Shown in pieces: positions 8,238-16,906 of a DNA stretch of 64,000 nt. Within the stretch, counting starts at the first letter, position 1. The number at the start of each line of letters is the position of its first letter. Source of the DNA: CBDCYN01 sp965224205. GTDB lineage: Bacteria > Planctomycetota > Phycisphaerae > Phycisphaerales > Phycisphaeraceae. Location: assembly GCA_965224205.1 (NCBI GenBank), contig CBDCYN010000010.1, forward strand, positions 10,528 through 74,527, in the 5' to 3' direction. The translations under genes and the position numbers were made by a program. The notes beneath the pieces were generated by a model. The model was not told where the DNA came from. It worked only from the letters and a program-made list of their open reading frames with translations, and did no database searches.

Positions 8238-9299
8238 ATGAATACCCCACCGATCGATGAAGGAACCGTGATTCATGAATTCCTGAACGATGTGCTATCT
8301 CGAATCGACAACGGTTTTGGGTTGATCGACGGGGACGTGAACCGGCTCTTTACTTCACTGACCGCGATCAGCCTCATTCTGGCGGGGATCTACTGGGCCT
8401 TCGGCAAGGACGACGCGATCCTGTCCCTGACCCGGCGGGTGTTGCTCATTGGTTTCTTTTCGTTCCTGATTAAGGAGTGGTCGCTTCTGACCTCGGTGGT
8501 CCAGAACTCGTTCATAGCGTTGGGGCTAAAAGCAGGCGGGACAAGTTTCACGTTGGAGGATTTCCTAGACCCCGGGGCGATCGCAGTCAAGGGCTGGCAG
8601 ACAGGCCAGCTGCTGATCCTCGCGGCTGATCAACTTACGGGCGACTGGCGGTCAACCCTCGAGAACCTGACCGATATCGCGCTTCTGACGGTATCTGCGT
8701 TCGTGGTGATCGTCGCGTACTTTACGCTTGCTGCTCAGGTCTTTATCGCGTTGGTGGTGTTCAAGCTAGGAGCGTTGCTGACTTTCGTCCTCATCCCCTT
8801 TGCCGTGCTCACACAGACGAGTTTTATCGCCGAGCGACCCTTCGGATGGCTGGTGGGGTCAGGGGTCAGGATTATGGGGCTGGCGTTTGTTGTCTCGGTC
8901 GGATTTCGCTTGATGAATGAGAGGCTCATCGTTCCAAAAGAGGTCAGTGAGCGCGAGGCGGTCGCGCTCGCCTACGGTGCCGTGCTCCTGCTCGTCCTTG
9001 CCTGGGTGGTGCCCACGTTAGCCCGGGACGTGGTATCTGGAGGCCCAACCTTGGCACTGGGTGATGCCGTTTCCGTAGGCGTTAGCAGCGGCGCAGCAGG
9101 GGTAGCTGCCGGTGCTGTTGGACTCTCCGCCGCAAGACATGCTGCAGGGGGATCCATGGCCGCTCTCCGTGGCGCTGGCGCATTGGGGCGTTCGGCCAAG
9201 GCGACACCGGGGTTCGTGAAATCGAGTGCTTCTTCGGTCAAGACCCAAGCCCTCCGGATCGGGTCCAAGGTGTCCTCATTGCGAGGGTCAAGCAAGTAA
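8238..9299 (+). CDS. trbL: TrbL, VirB6-like polytopic membrane protein
   Basis: 353 aa; AGGAAGGG precedes the ATG. At least five hydrophobic segments are visible, for example LTAISLILAGIYWAFG, VLLIGFFSFLI, FVVIVAYFTLAAQVFIALVVF, LLTFVLIPFAVL and LAYGAVLLLVLAWVVPTLA. The C-terminal third after residue 265 is a low-complexity Gly/Ala/Ser tail, as in TrbL. VirB6/TrbL forms part of the inner-membrane channel. It lies 12 bases after trbJ. Confidence 0.9.
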   Translation: MNTPPIDEGTVIHEFLNDVLSRIDNGFGLIDGDVNRLFTSLTAISLILAGIYWAFGKDDAILSLTRRVLLIGFFSFLIKEWSLLTSVVQNSFIALGLKAGGTSFTLEDFLDPGAIAVKGWQTGQLLILAADQLTGDWRSTLENLTDIALLTVSAFVVIVAYFTLAAQVFIALVVFKLGALLTFVLIPFAVLTQTSFIAERPFGWLVGSGVRIMGLAFVVSVGFRLMNERLIVPKEVSEREAVALAYGAVLLLVLAWVVPTLARDVVSGGPTLALGDAVSVGVSSGAAGVAAGAVGLSAARHAAGGSMAALRGAGALGRSAKATPGFVKSSASSVKTQALRIGSKVSSLRGSSK

Positions 9300-9322
9300 G
9301 CCTTATGTGAAAGGAGATACCC

Positions 9323-10015
9323 GTGGCGTTGTTTAAGCGGGATTCGGTGAGCTATGCGGCTCCGACTGACTACGAAAGCCCCTACGCTCGCGCAGCGGGG
9401 GAGTGGGACAATCGCATCGGCACGGCGCGTGTGGCTGCCAAAAACTGGCGTGTGGTCGCGATGGCCGCGATGGCCACGGCCGTGGTGCTCAGTGGCGCTT
9501 TGACTGCTGTGGCGCTGCAGTCAAGCGTTAAGACGTATGTAGTGGATCTGAACGAGATCGGTGCGCCAGGCCGTGTGACGCTCTTGGAGGAGACCTATTC
9601 GCCTACGGGTGCACAGGTGGCGTATTTTCTCCGCCGCGTCGTCTCACTCGTCCGCACGATTCCAACGGACCAGGTCGTCATGCGCCAGAACTGGGAGGAG
9701 GCGTACGGCTTCCTTACCGGGAATGCTGTAACCCATATGACCGACTACGGACGCTCCGTGGAAGAGCTTCTCGCCACCAATGAGGACATCGCACGCAGCG
9801 TTGAGGTCACGAACGTGATTCAGTCCTCAGAGAGCACGTTTCAGATCCGGTGGACGGAGGTCTTGTACCGAAACGGCGCTAAGGAGGAGATCGCCGAATA
9901 TACCGGGCTTTTCACCTACCAGCTGACGCCACCGCAGGATGAGGAGGGGCTTTTCCGGAATCCGCTAGGGATTTATGTCTCTGACGCAGTATGGAGTAAA
10001 TCACACCATGACTAA
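9323..10015 (+). CDS. trbF: TrbF, VirB8-like inner-membrane protein
   Basis: 230 aa with GTG start seven bases after AAGGAG. The N-terminus has the TrbF phrase ESPYARAAGEWDNRIGTARV, a single membrane helix (VVAMAAMATAVVLSGALTAVAL), and a periplasmic NTF2-like domain typical of VirB8 with VVMRQNWEEAYGFLTG and FQIRWTEVLY. It nucleates channel assembly and contacts TrbG and TrbI. The last codons overlap the ATG of trbG (ATGACTAA). Confidence 0.93.
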   Translation: MALFKRDSVSYAAPTDYESPYARAAGEWDNRIGTARVAAKNWRVVAMAAMATAVVLSGALTAVALQSSVKTYVVDLNEIGAPGRVTLLEETYSPTGAQVAYFLRRVVSLVRTIPTDQVVMRQNWEEAYGFLTGNAVTHMTDYGRSVEELLATNEDIARSVEVTNVIQSSESTFQIRWTEVLYRNGAKEEIAEYTGLFTYQLTPPQDEEGLFRNPLGIYVSDAVWSKSHHD

Positions 10016-11066
10016 TCACCTAACCTCAAAAAGAATCATTGTCCTCATCAGCCTCGTGTGTGGGATCGGCGGTGTCTCCTGTAGCCACAACCACCACATG
10101 TACCATCATTCGCACGGGGCCGGGGGTGGAGACGGGCTCAAGGACGAAACCGTGCTAAGGCCCGCGTATCTCCTTGAGGAGATCCCGCCTTCTCAGCCGG
10201 AACCGCCCAAGCCGATCCTGATGGCGATGCCCGAGTCTCCAACCTCCACCGTGGAAACGGCTCCAGGGACCCCGGAGGACGCTCTGGTGGCGCTAGAGCA
10301 AGCGAACGAGAACGCAACTGAGAGGAGCGCAGAACCACAGTTCGTGAGCGCGACTCTTTTCTACGACTACTTTCCGGGAACGCGTTTTGAGGTCATTTGC
10401 AGCCCCGGTTACCTGACCACGCTCAAGTTCCGGTCTGGGGAGACCATCGTGTCAATCGCATCCGGAGACACCACCCGATGGCGAGTCGCCGCTTCGGCTG
10501 GGCCCAATGAGCAGACGTTGGTGCTCATCAAGCCGTTTAGGGATTGGCTTGAGACGAACCTCGTCGTCACAACCGACCAGCGCGTCTATCAGCTTCACCT
10601 CAAGAGTGTGCCGGGCGGGGTGTACAACTCGACGGTTGCATGGAACTATCCGTCAGATGACTTGGTTCAACCGGTTCCCAAGAGCGGCCCCGATGCGCTA
10701 CGCGACGAGCTAAGCGGCCTTGCCGGGGTGGACCTTTCGAACCTATCCTTCTCGTACTCGATTGAGCCAAAGAACAGGAGACATCCACCTTCATGGACTC
10801 CGGAGCGTGTATTTAACGACGGTCAGAAAACCTATATCGCCTTTCCTCAGTCTTTAGGAGTCATGGAAGCGCCTGCGTTCTTTGTAACCAGTCGCAAAGG
10901 CGATCCCGAGTTGGCGAACTACCGCATCTGGCGAAACTACTTCGTGGTCGATCGGATCGTGCACGACGCTCAGCTTATTCTGGGCGACGCGCCGCAGGAC
11001 ATCGTCTGGATCCGACTCCAGCAACCCGTGCCTAAGAGCGCTCAGCGAGATTTTGATTGGGATTAG
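10008..11066 (+). CDS. trbG: TrbG, VirB9-like outer-membrane lipoprotein
   Basis: 352 aa from the ATG at 10008, chosen over the in-frame ATG at 9975 because it starts directly with a lipoprotein signal: positively charged MTNHLTSKR, hydrophobic IIVLISLVCGI, and lipobox GVSC with Cys near residue 26. A His-rich NHHMYHHSH follows. The mature part has the VirB9/CagX features YFPGTRFEVICSPGYLT, LKFRSGETI and, at the end, VQRDFDWD-like acidic residues. It forms the outer-membrane ring with TrbI. It overlaps trbI by 10 bases if the TTG at 11057 is used. Confidence 0.9.
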   Translation: MTNHLTSKRIIVLISLVCGIGGVSCSHNHHMYHHSHGAGGGDGLKDETVLRPAYLLEEIPPSQPEPPKPILMAMPESPTSTVETAPGTPEDALVALEQANENATERSAEPQFVSATLFYDYFPGTRFEVICSPGYLTTLKFRSGETIVSIASGDTTRWRVAASAGPNEQTLVLIKPFRDWLETNLVVTTDQRVYQLHLKSVPGGVYNSTVAWNYPSDDLVQPVPKSGPDALRDELSGLAGVDLSNLSFSYSIEPKNRRHPPSWTPERVFNDGQKTYIAFPQSLGVMEAPAFFVTSRKGDPELANYRIWRNYFVVDRIVHDAQLILGDAPQDIVWIRLQQPVPKSAQRDFDWD

Positions 11067-12190
11067 CTAAGGAAGGACGATCACTGAATAAGACTCCCTC
11101 AGAAGAATTTGTAGACCTCAATCCACGACCTGAGGCCATCTCTCGCCTCAACCCGCTCAAGGTGATCGTGGCGGTGGCCGTAGCGTTGCTCGTGGTCATG
11201 GGTGCTTATCTCTACGGGCTCCAGTCGGGCTCTCACGACGACGGAGGGGAACAAACCCCGATCCTTCACTATAAACGGGCGCCCGAGACGCTGGATCTGC
11301 CGAAATCGTATGAGCAGATCGAAGCAAAGAGGCCGGTGGTCGATCCTTCCATGGAGATCCCAGAACCGGTCATGCCGTCGCTAGAGGAGATGGCCGCCAT
11401 GCAAGCGGCGGCGGAGGAGCGAGAAGGGGCGCTACGGTCTGAACTTTTTTTCATTGGGCCTGTTGGAACAGGGCGAGATGTTACTTCTGATAGCGGGTTT
11501 CTTGGGGAAGACGTATTCGAGAGCGGTAGGGGGGCTGGCACTAGTCTCAGGGCCGTCAGCAGCCTTGGTGGGGGGGATGACGCCATCACCATCAGCGGGC
11601 TTGAGCGTCCACGTTCGCCGTTTGAGGTGAAGGCGGGGACCGTGATCCCAGCGGTGTTGCTTACGGCTATCAATACGGACCTCCCGGGAGACATTATTGC
11701 CAGGGTTACCGAGAACGTTTTTGACACCGTGAGCGGACGGTATGTGCTTATCCCTCAGGGAAGTACGCTCGTGGGCAGATACTCGGTCACAATTGAATCT
11801 GGCCAAGATAGAGCCCTCGTTGTTTGGCACCGCATTATTAGACCGTCCGGCGACTCGATTGCTGTAGCGGGTATGCCCGGAACCGATACAGCTGGTCAGG
11901 CCGGTTTCAGCGACTCGGTGGATTTTCATGGAGGCCGGATCGCTGCAGGCATTGGTCTATCGACTCTGGTCTCATTCGTGGGAAATCTTGCAAGGAGCCC
12001 CGACAACGCCGACCGAGGACTCGGCGACGTTGTCGGGGATACCGTTGCACAAACGGGGGCCACAGTCGGTCAGCAGATTGCTCAGCGAGCGTTGAACGTC
12101 AAGCCAACCATCACGATTCGCGCTGGCTGGCCAATGCGCGTGCTTGTAAATCGTGATCTCGTTCTAACACCTTATGCAGAGTTGCCGTAG
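11057..12190 (+). CDS. trbI: TrbI, VirB10-like channel protein
   Basis: 377 aa from TTG at 11057; the alternative CTG at 11084 has a better ribosome site (AAGGAAGG) and begins NKTPSEEFVDLNPRPEAI, which looks like the natural start, so the true N-terminus is uncertain. One membrane helix (VIVAVAVALLVVMGAYLYGL), a Pro/Glu-rich periplasmic linker, then the conserved C-terminal beta-barrel domain (FEVKAGTVIPAVLLTAINTDLPG; GRYVLIPQGSTLVGRY; RAGWPMRVLVNRDLVL). It spans the envelope and senses ATP use. Last gene of the operon; trbH and trbK homologues are not seen. Confidence 0.92.
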   Translation: MGLAKEGRSLNKTPSEEFVDLNPRPEAISRLNPLKVIVAVAVALLVVMGAYLYGLQSGSHDDGGEQTPILHYKRAPETLDLPKSYEQIEAKRPVVDPSMEIPEPVMPSLEEMAAMQAAAEEREGALRSELFFIGPVGTGRDVTSDSGFLGEDVFESGRGAGTSLRAVSSLGGGDDAITISGLERPRSPFEVKAGTVIPAVLLTAINTDLPGDIIARVTENVFDTVSGRYVLIPQGSTLVGRYSVTIESGQDRALVVWHRIIRPSGDSIAVAGMPGTDTAGQAGFSDSVDFHGGRIAAGIGLSTLVSFVGNLARSPDNADRGLGDVVGDTVAQTGATVGQQIAQRALNVKPTITIRAGWPMRVLVNRDLVLTPYAELP

Positions 12191-12848
12191 CCTGGGGTTT
12201 TGGTGCAGAGTTCAGCTTGCGATTCGACTTCCTACGTCTTCTGCGGCCAAAGGTAACGTTCCTGTATCCCTCGAGTTCAACTCTGAGATTTTTACAGGAC
12301 CGACAGACGATTGTCGAGATGTGGCCGACCGTAAGACCGAAGCGCTTGGCCAGCTCCTCTAGGGAATAGTCCTCTATGTGATATAATCGAACAATTTTTC
12401 TGTGAAGTGGTGGCAGCATGCTAAGAGCGTCCTTGAGATCTGAAGCGAGACGGTTTCGCCACCGGTGTCCATCAGCTTCGTGCTCTTGGGCCATTACCAG
12501 ATCGACGGGTTCCGGGGCATCTGATACACCGTGCCGGTGATGAGCATTCTGGGTCAACACCGACAGGTGCTTGCGGTACGTCTTCTTATCTCTGAAGTCT
12601 CGGAATCGCGCCCAATCTTGGTAGAGATAGATATACGCCCACGAATAACTTGGTGTTTCCTTTGAGGCTTGACTGTCTTTGTGTGCCTTCTTGAGAAAAT
12701 TACACAAACCATCGTTGCAAACATCTTCTACGTCTTGAGGCTTAACGCCTTTACTAATGTGATACCGAGCAAAGCGTTGGCTGATTTCGCTCATATCCCA
12801 ATCATTGAACACAAATGGTTTTCCATTTGCGTTGTTCGAATTACTCAT
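12111..12848 (-). CDS. Sigma-70-family (ECF-like) RNA polymerase sigma factor
   Basis: 245 aa from the ATG at 12848; AAAGGA is eight bases upstream, while the ATG at 12857 has no room for a ribosome site. Region 2-like sequence surrounds DVEDVCNDGLCNFLKKA and region 4 is clear: ALSMLPPLHRKIVRLYHIEDYSLEELAKRFGLTVGHISTIV. A basic tail (GRRRRRKSNRK) follows. It is convergent to trbI and the two genes overlap by 80 bp. It may direct transcription of element genes; its targets are unknown. No anti-sigma factor is seen next to it. Confidence 0.75.
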   Translation of the reverse strand: MSNSNNANGKPFVFNDWDMSEISQRFARYHISKGVKPQDVEDVCNDGLCNFLKKAHKDSQASKETPSYSWAYIYLYQDWARFRDFRDKKTYRKHLSVLTQNAHHRHGVSDAPEPVDLVMAQEHEADGHRWRNRLASDLKDALSMLPPLHRKIVRLYHIEDYSLEELAKRFGLTVGHISTIVCRSCKNLRVELEGYRNVTFGRRRRRKSNRKLNSAPKPQATATLHKVLERDHDLQARALASQRES

Positions 12849-12967
12849 ATAGGACATCCTTTCTGATTCACACAGTTAATAACGTAATAATTTCGTAAAA
12901 TAAACTGCTCTGTCAGAAGGAGCTTGTAGTAGTAGCGCCGTACGACCTTGTTCCTGGAAAAGAGCGG

Positions 12968-13095
12968 TTGAGACGTGACCATGTAGATTTCCCTGGCTAC
13001 AATCCAAATACCTCAGTGGTAGTGTCTGCGCCTTCGGCTACGGCACCGCTACACCCCCTGTTGACCAGGTACATCTGGCTCGATGGGGGGGTTTT
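12968..13095 (+). ncRNA. Possible structured transcript with terminator-like end
   Basis: No gene here. The segment runs from GAGACGTGACC, through CCTCAGTGGTAGTGTC, to a hairpin CCCCC (13054-13058) with GGGGG (13087-13091) enclosing CCAG-GTACAT-CTGG and followed by TTTT, an intrinsic-terminator shape. GAGACGTGACC and CCTCAGTGGTARTGTC recur in the same order at 13219-13249, there without a terminator. Low confidence; direction is inferred from the T-run. Confidence 0.3.
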
Positions 13096-13722
13096 CATGT
13101 ATCGACTGCACGCGGTGTCCAGCTGATTCGATTGATCCGGACCCGTAATGCGCAGACGATACCTAGAAGCTCCTTTTGTTTAAGAATGAAGCTGTTAAGC
13201 GTGCTAACTGGCCGCTTCGACGAGACGTGACCGCCTCAGTGGTAATGTCGCGCGTCCTCGGCCAATGGCACAACAATAAGCTCGCTAGCTCGGAGGAGCT
13301 CTAGGATTCAACAATATCTGGTGGTTAGAAAAAACGCAGCGGTTTAGGCGCTGGCACGATACGCTAATCGAGGATTCCGCATCTGCAGCACTTGTGATGT
13401 ACTCTATCCGGTTAACTATGGTCGACCGGAGAGACGTATCATAGAATAATTGATGTGGACCTTCCGGATATACATTCCGGCAGCCAATGAGGGTAACTGA
13501 GCGACAGGATGGAGATGATGCATCCCACCAGTCACTTCTGCAGGCACAAACCAATACGACAGCTTTTGAAGATTTGGTTTCTGTCGACAAATAGGTTTGA
13601 TTACCTACCGAGATCGTCACGTTGGAATTCCAACGGACCTCGATTGGATGAACTTAAGATGAGCCCAATTTATCATTGGGCGATGCAAGGTAAAAGTCAA
13701 CTGTTAAGGATGAAAATGATAC

Positions 13723-13868
13723 AACCCCCGACCAGTTTTGAAACCCTTGGTAACTGACCGCTGGTGTTTGGGGCCGAGTACAGTTCTTGACTTGTGTTCA
13801 AGTGCTGATTCTCGTTTTATGCGACACCATCGATGGCTATGCGGGATCTTCATGGTCGGGGGTTTTTT
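13723..13868 (+). ncRNA. Candidate small structured RNA, copy 1
   Basis: A 12-bp perfect closing stem joins AACCCCCGACCA (13723-13734) to TGGTCGGGGGTT (13853-13864), running into a T6 tract as in an intrinsic terminator. Between them lie the block AACCCTTGGTAACTGACCGC and the palindrome CCATCGATGG, both shared with copy 2 at 14149. The two copies differ in most other bases, yet the closing stem is kept. Not recognised as a known family; 6S-like or plasmid regulatory RNA are possibilities. Confidence 0.55.
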
Positions 13869-14148
13869 CTCTTTGGTGACAAGGGTGGCGGGTCGTTAGC
13901 ATTTGTCTTAAACGATAGGTAGAAACCTCGTTAAGACCTCAGTAATCATGACACCACCCATTGGAACTTGGCCATAAAGACGGCTAGATCGCTATCTATC
14001 CGTTGTAGCCCGCCTCGCCCCAAATATGCAGCATCATAAACCTTCTGGATTAGCGCGACCCGCCATGTGACTGCGTAATAACATAGAGTCAATGCGGCAT
14101 ACAAACAATGGGAGAGTTGACAGGCGCCAGACGTTTCATTGAAAAAAA

Positions 14149-14288
14149 GAACCTCCGACCATTGATGGGAAACCCTTGGTAACTGACCGCTGGTGTTGGG
14201 CTACATCAAGTTCATCAGACCGAAGTCCAATTTACCTTATGCACACCATCGATCGCTGTGCTAGGTCTCCGCGATCGGAGGTTCTTTT
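14149..14288 (+). ncRNA. Candidate small structured RNA, copy 2
   Basis: Closing stem GAACCTCCGA (14149-14158) with TCGGAGGTTC (14275-14284), followed by TTTT and preceded by A7, so the stem can extend. Compared with copy 1, one pair in the stem changes from C-G to T-A, a compensatory change. The shared block AACCCTTGGTAACTGACCGC begins at 14170. A second internal stem GATCGC (14251-14256) with GCGATC (14271-14276) competes with the closing stem. Confidence 0.55.
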
Positions 14289-14747
14289 ACGTACTAAGTG
14301 TCAGGTTTGACAGAAAGTCACCGCGTAGGTTGGACCATTTCGCGAGTGCAATTCTGAAACAAGCGAGAAGACAGAATCGCGCTGACCCGTCGTGCAGATC
14401 CTGATAAATCGGATCCGAGGAATCGCGTCCGGAGTCAATAAGATCCGGTTGTCAGTTACCTTAATTAGTATGAGAGAATAGGTTCTCAGATTTAGCTGAG
14501 ATATACCTACCGCGCGAAGAAAGAGGGTAAATCAAGTCAAATATAGACCTAATCTACAGTGGTAGTAAGAGATCAAAGACCTTTTTCTACCACGTACCAG
14601 AAAGAGATTATCCACGAATATCCGGCCTGTCAAGTCAGAGTTCAGATTTTTCGGCCTATCTCCTTGCTATTGCATTCTTCCCTCCAGAAAGTGCTATTGA
14701 TCGGGGATTGTAGAAACCGATCAACGAGGTGGACATCGGCCTAAAGA

Positions 14748-15089
14748 GGCCCAGAACTGGCGAAGCTGTCATGAGGTGCCAGCTGCGAGGGAAATATTAG
14801 GGTGTTTTCGGCCGACTTTCCCGAAAATGATGCTTGGCGATGATTGGGTTTGGGTTATGGACTCCCGGTTTTTATGGACCATGTCTTCAATCTCTAGGGG
14901 ATAGATTCCCCGCTGCTTGCAGCGAACCAGAGAAGCGATCTCCTTTGTTTTCATACCCCGTCCGCTTGCGGCGGGGTGATTGATTTCTCGATAACGACCG
15001 TTTTAGGGAATGTTCACAATCTGGGGCTCAGTTCAGCCGCTCATAGGCCCCTAAACGGCACTTGGTAACAGCTTCGCCAGTTCTGGGCC
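14748..15089. repeat. MITE-like unit with 22-bp perfect inverted repeats
   Basis: Positions 14748-14769 (starting GGCCCAGAACTGGCGAAGCT) are the exact reverse complement of 15068-15089, and similarity continues imperfectly on both outer sides. The enclosed 300 bp contain no convincing gene but hold a strong hairpin at 14955-14977. Size and ends fit a miniature inverted-repeat element or the remains of an IS. No target duplication was identified. Confidence 0.45.
14955..14977. repeat. Strong hairpin, REP/IS200-like
   Basis: ACCCCG-TCCGCTTGCGG-CGGGGT forms a stem of six pairs continued by CCGC/GCGG around TT. A related, weaker hairpin-forming sequence (TTCCCCGCTGCTTGCAGCG) lies 45 bp upstream. 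Such hairpins are common at ends of IS200/IS605 elements and in REP repeats. No transposase of that family is nearby, so the assignment is tentative. Confidence 0.3.
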
Positions 15090-15094
15090 AAAGA

Positions 15095-15236
15095 CTAGGC
15101 GATCCGGGAGAATGCGATAGCCATGGGTCCGTCACTGCCGAACGACCCGCCTTCCAGCATTTCATGACCCACGAAGTTCAAAGGGCTGATCATGGGCATG
15201 TAAGTGTCGTTGTAATCTCCCGCCTCTTTCGGCACT
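15095..15236 (-). pseudogene. Decayed gene end of unknown family
   Basis: On the minus strand a stop at 15095-15097 ends a coding-like stretch that reads EAGDYNDTYMPMISPLNFVG, then HEMLEGGSFGSDGPMAIAFS, RIA. No start or upstream part is present. The MITE-like repeat begins six bases beyond the stop. I do not recognise the family. Confidence 0.35.
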
Positions 15237-15327
15237 AGTCATAAAGAACAAGACAAGAGGTGCGGAGTAGCCACTGGGCATAAACGGTAACCATGCACGC
15301 CGTATCGCCGCTAACAGATCGATCATC

Positions 15328-16122
15328 ATGAATACGGTAACTCAATTAGATGAAGTTTCTCTGGAAGCAGGTGTTCCTGAGGCGGGGCTCCCGACTCCAA
15401 TGGCAGTTCTGCACTCGCTGATCGATCGCGGTCATGGATACGAATGTCTTGTCATAGACCCTCCTTGGAAATATGAAGACGAAGGTTGCCGAGGAGGAGC
15501 CGCGAAACATTATGACACGATGCTGATTGACGAGATCGCTGCACTTCCAATACCGAGTCTGCATTTCCCCCACAGTCACGTCCATTTATGGCTTTGGGTG
15601 ACCAATCATATGGTGGATGCGGGCCATCAGCTGTTGCGTCATTGGTCTCTGCGACATATCGGGATGCTCACTTGGGTGAAGACTACCCGAGAAGGGGCTC
15701 CTGCTCTTGGCACGGGACGGTATCTTCGTGGCAGTACCGAACATCTGCTTTGTGCTACGGCTGGAAAAACTCAGTTTCGAAGACACGACATTCCCACCTG
15801 GTTTGCAGCGCCGGTCTTGGGCCATTCGATAAAACCAGAGTTTCCTTACCGAGTTGCTAGGGAGGTCGCGCCAATTGGAGCAATGTGCCTTGAGCTTTTC
15901 GCGAGGACACCTCGGCATGCGTGGACCACTTGGGGCGATGAAATCCCTGGTTATCTCTGTGAGGCAGATCCTTCGTCGTATCTGGATGTTATCGAGGGAG
16001 ACCTCTCTCTTCAGACGCTATGGGATGCCCGTGCTCTAGGTGCTACGGACATTCACGTGCAGCCCGTGATGGCTGCGGCGAGCCAGATGAATGCGGCGAA
16101 GTTCTCGGCTTTCTTTTCATAG
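15328..16122 (+). CDS. MT-A70-type adenine methyltransferase, C-terminus altered by IS
   Basis: 264 aa as it now reads. The DPPW catalytic motif of MT-A70 N6-adenine methyltransferases is at residues 48-51 (CLVIDPPWKYED), and later phrases such as HVHLWLWVTNHM, GMLTWVKTTREG, STEHLLCATAG and CLELFARTPRHAWTTWGDE follow the family order. It probably methylates adenine in DNA (or RNA), as phage and plasmid members do. After Leu237 the frame runs into the IS5-type element and gains 27 foreign residues. Removing the element and one TA copy gives DERTRSG and a stop, so the native protein was 244 aa and the catalytic domain is intact. Confidence 0.85.
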   Translation: MNTVTQLDEVSLEAGVPEAGLPTPMAVLHSLIDRGHGYECLVIDPPWKYEDEGCRGGAAKHYDTMLIDEIAALPIPSLHFPHSHVHLWLWVTNHMVDAGHQLLRHWSLRHIGMLTWVKTTREGAPALGTGRYLRGSTEHLLCATAGKTQFRRHDIPTWFAAPVLGHSIKPEFPYRVAREVAPIGAMCLELFARTPRHAWTTWGDEIPGYLCEADPSSYLDVIEGDLSLQTLWDARALGATDIHVQPVMAAASQMNAAKFSAFFS

Positions 16123-16906
16123 CGGGTGGCGACGCGGCGGCATTGTTTGATGCGGCGGAAGAAGCGTTCGATCACGTTGCGGTGTTTGTAGCGGCGACGG
16201 TCGTAACGCTTCCTGCGTTTGCGAGTGGGGTTGGGACGTATGCATGACTTGGCCTTTGCCTCACGGATGAGTTGGCGAAGCGCGTTGCTGTCGTAGGCGG
16301 CATCGGCGATGACATGTTTGGGCTTCAAGCCTGACAGCAGCACCGGGGCCTGGGGGGCGTCGCCACGCTGCCCGGCGGTGACCACCATCCGCAGCAACCG
16401 GCCATTCTGGTCTACTGCCGCGTGTAGCTTGGTCGTCAGCCCGCCGCGGGATCGGCCCAGGCATCGACGGGTGTCGGCGTCTTCTTTTTTTCGTGGAGCA
16501 ACCTTCGGCCGGTCGAGGCGGTCGGGTGGGCCTTGACGCTGGTCGAGTCCAGTTGCAGTTCTTCGGGCGCGTCGTCGTCGACCAGATCCGGGTCACCCAA
16601 CGCCTTGGCGACCCGTTGCCACACGCCCGACGCACACCAGCGGTCGTATCGCTTCCACACGCTGTTGGGCTTGCCGAAGCGTTCGGGCAGATCATCCCAA
16701 GGGATGCCGGTCTTGAGGACGTAGAGCACCGCGTTGACGAACAGGCGGTTGTCAGCGGCGGTGCGGCCGGGGTCGCCCGTCTTTCCGGGCAAGTGATCGC
16801 GGATGCGCTCCCATTGTTCATCGGTCAGTTCGTGGCGTCGTCGCATCGGGGTCCTCCATGACCTCAAATGCAATCATAGGCCAGAATCATGAATGTCCGT
16901 AGCACC
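16039..16906 (-). mobile_element. IS5-family (IS427-type) insertion sequence, copy A
   Basis: 868 bp with perfect terminal inverted repeats GGTGCTACGGACATTCA / TGAATGTCCGTAGCACC. TA is duplicated on both sides (16037-16038 and 16907-16908); the rebuilt target is CTAG. Copy B at 48130-48997 appears identical over the whole length and also sits in CTAG, so both moved recently or one is the source of the other. Confidence 0.92.
16053..16846 (-). CDS. IS5/IS427 transposase, two frames joined by -1 frameshift
   Basis: The first frame starts at ATG 16846 (GGAGG upstream) and carries the helix-turn-helix part and the first catalytic Asp (LQLDSTSVKAH). It stops at 16436. A run of seven A on the coding strand (16485-16491) followed by G is a good slippery site; a -1 shift there continues as KKEDADTRRCLGRSRGGLTT and gives the second Asp (HVIADAAYD) and Glu (NVIERFFRR). 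Fusion length is about 264 aa, normal for this group. Frameshifting is known for IS427-type elements; here it is inferred from the sequence. Confidence 0.88.

Noticed and set aside
13285..13620. Minus-strand frame of 111 codons in the 12.9-15.3 kb region
   Set aside because: No ribosome site, odd composition (Cys/Ser/Arg rich) and it overlaps the RNA-like repeats; more likely a chance frame.
14451..14460. GTCAGTTACC as a third, inverted copy of the twin RNA motif GGTAACTGAC
   Set aside because: Only ten bases match and no closing stem or terminator flanks it; chance is sufficient.
16261..16821. Third-frame 186-codon reading of the IS5-type element (and its copy at 48352-48912)
   Set aside because: It is an artefact of high GC; catalytic motifs are found only in the other two frames, which join by a -1 shift.
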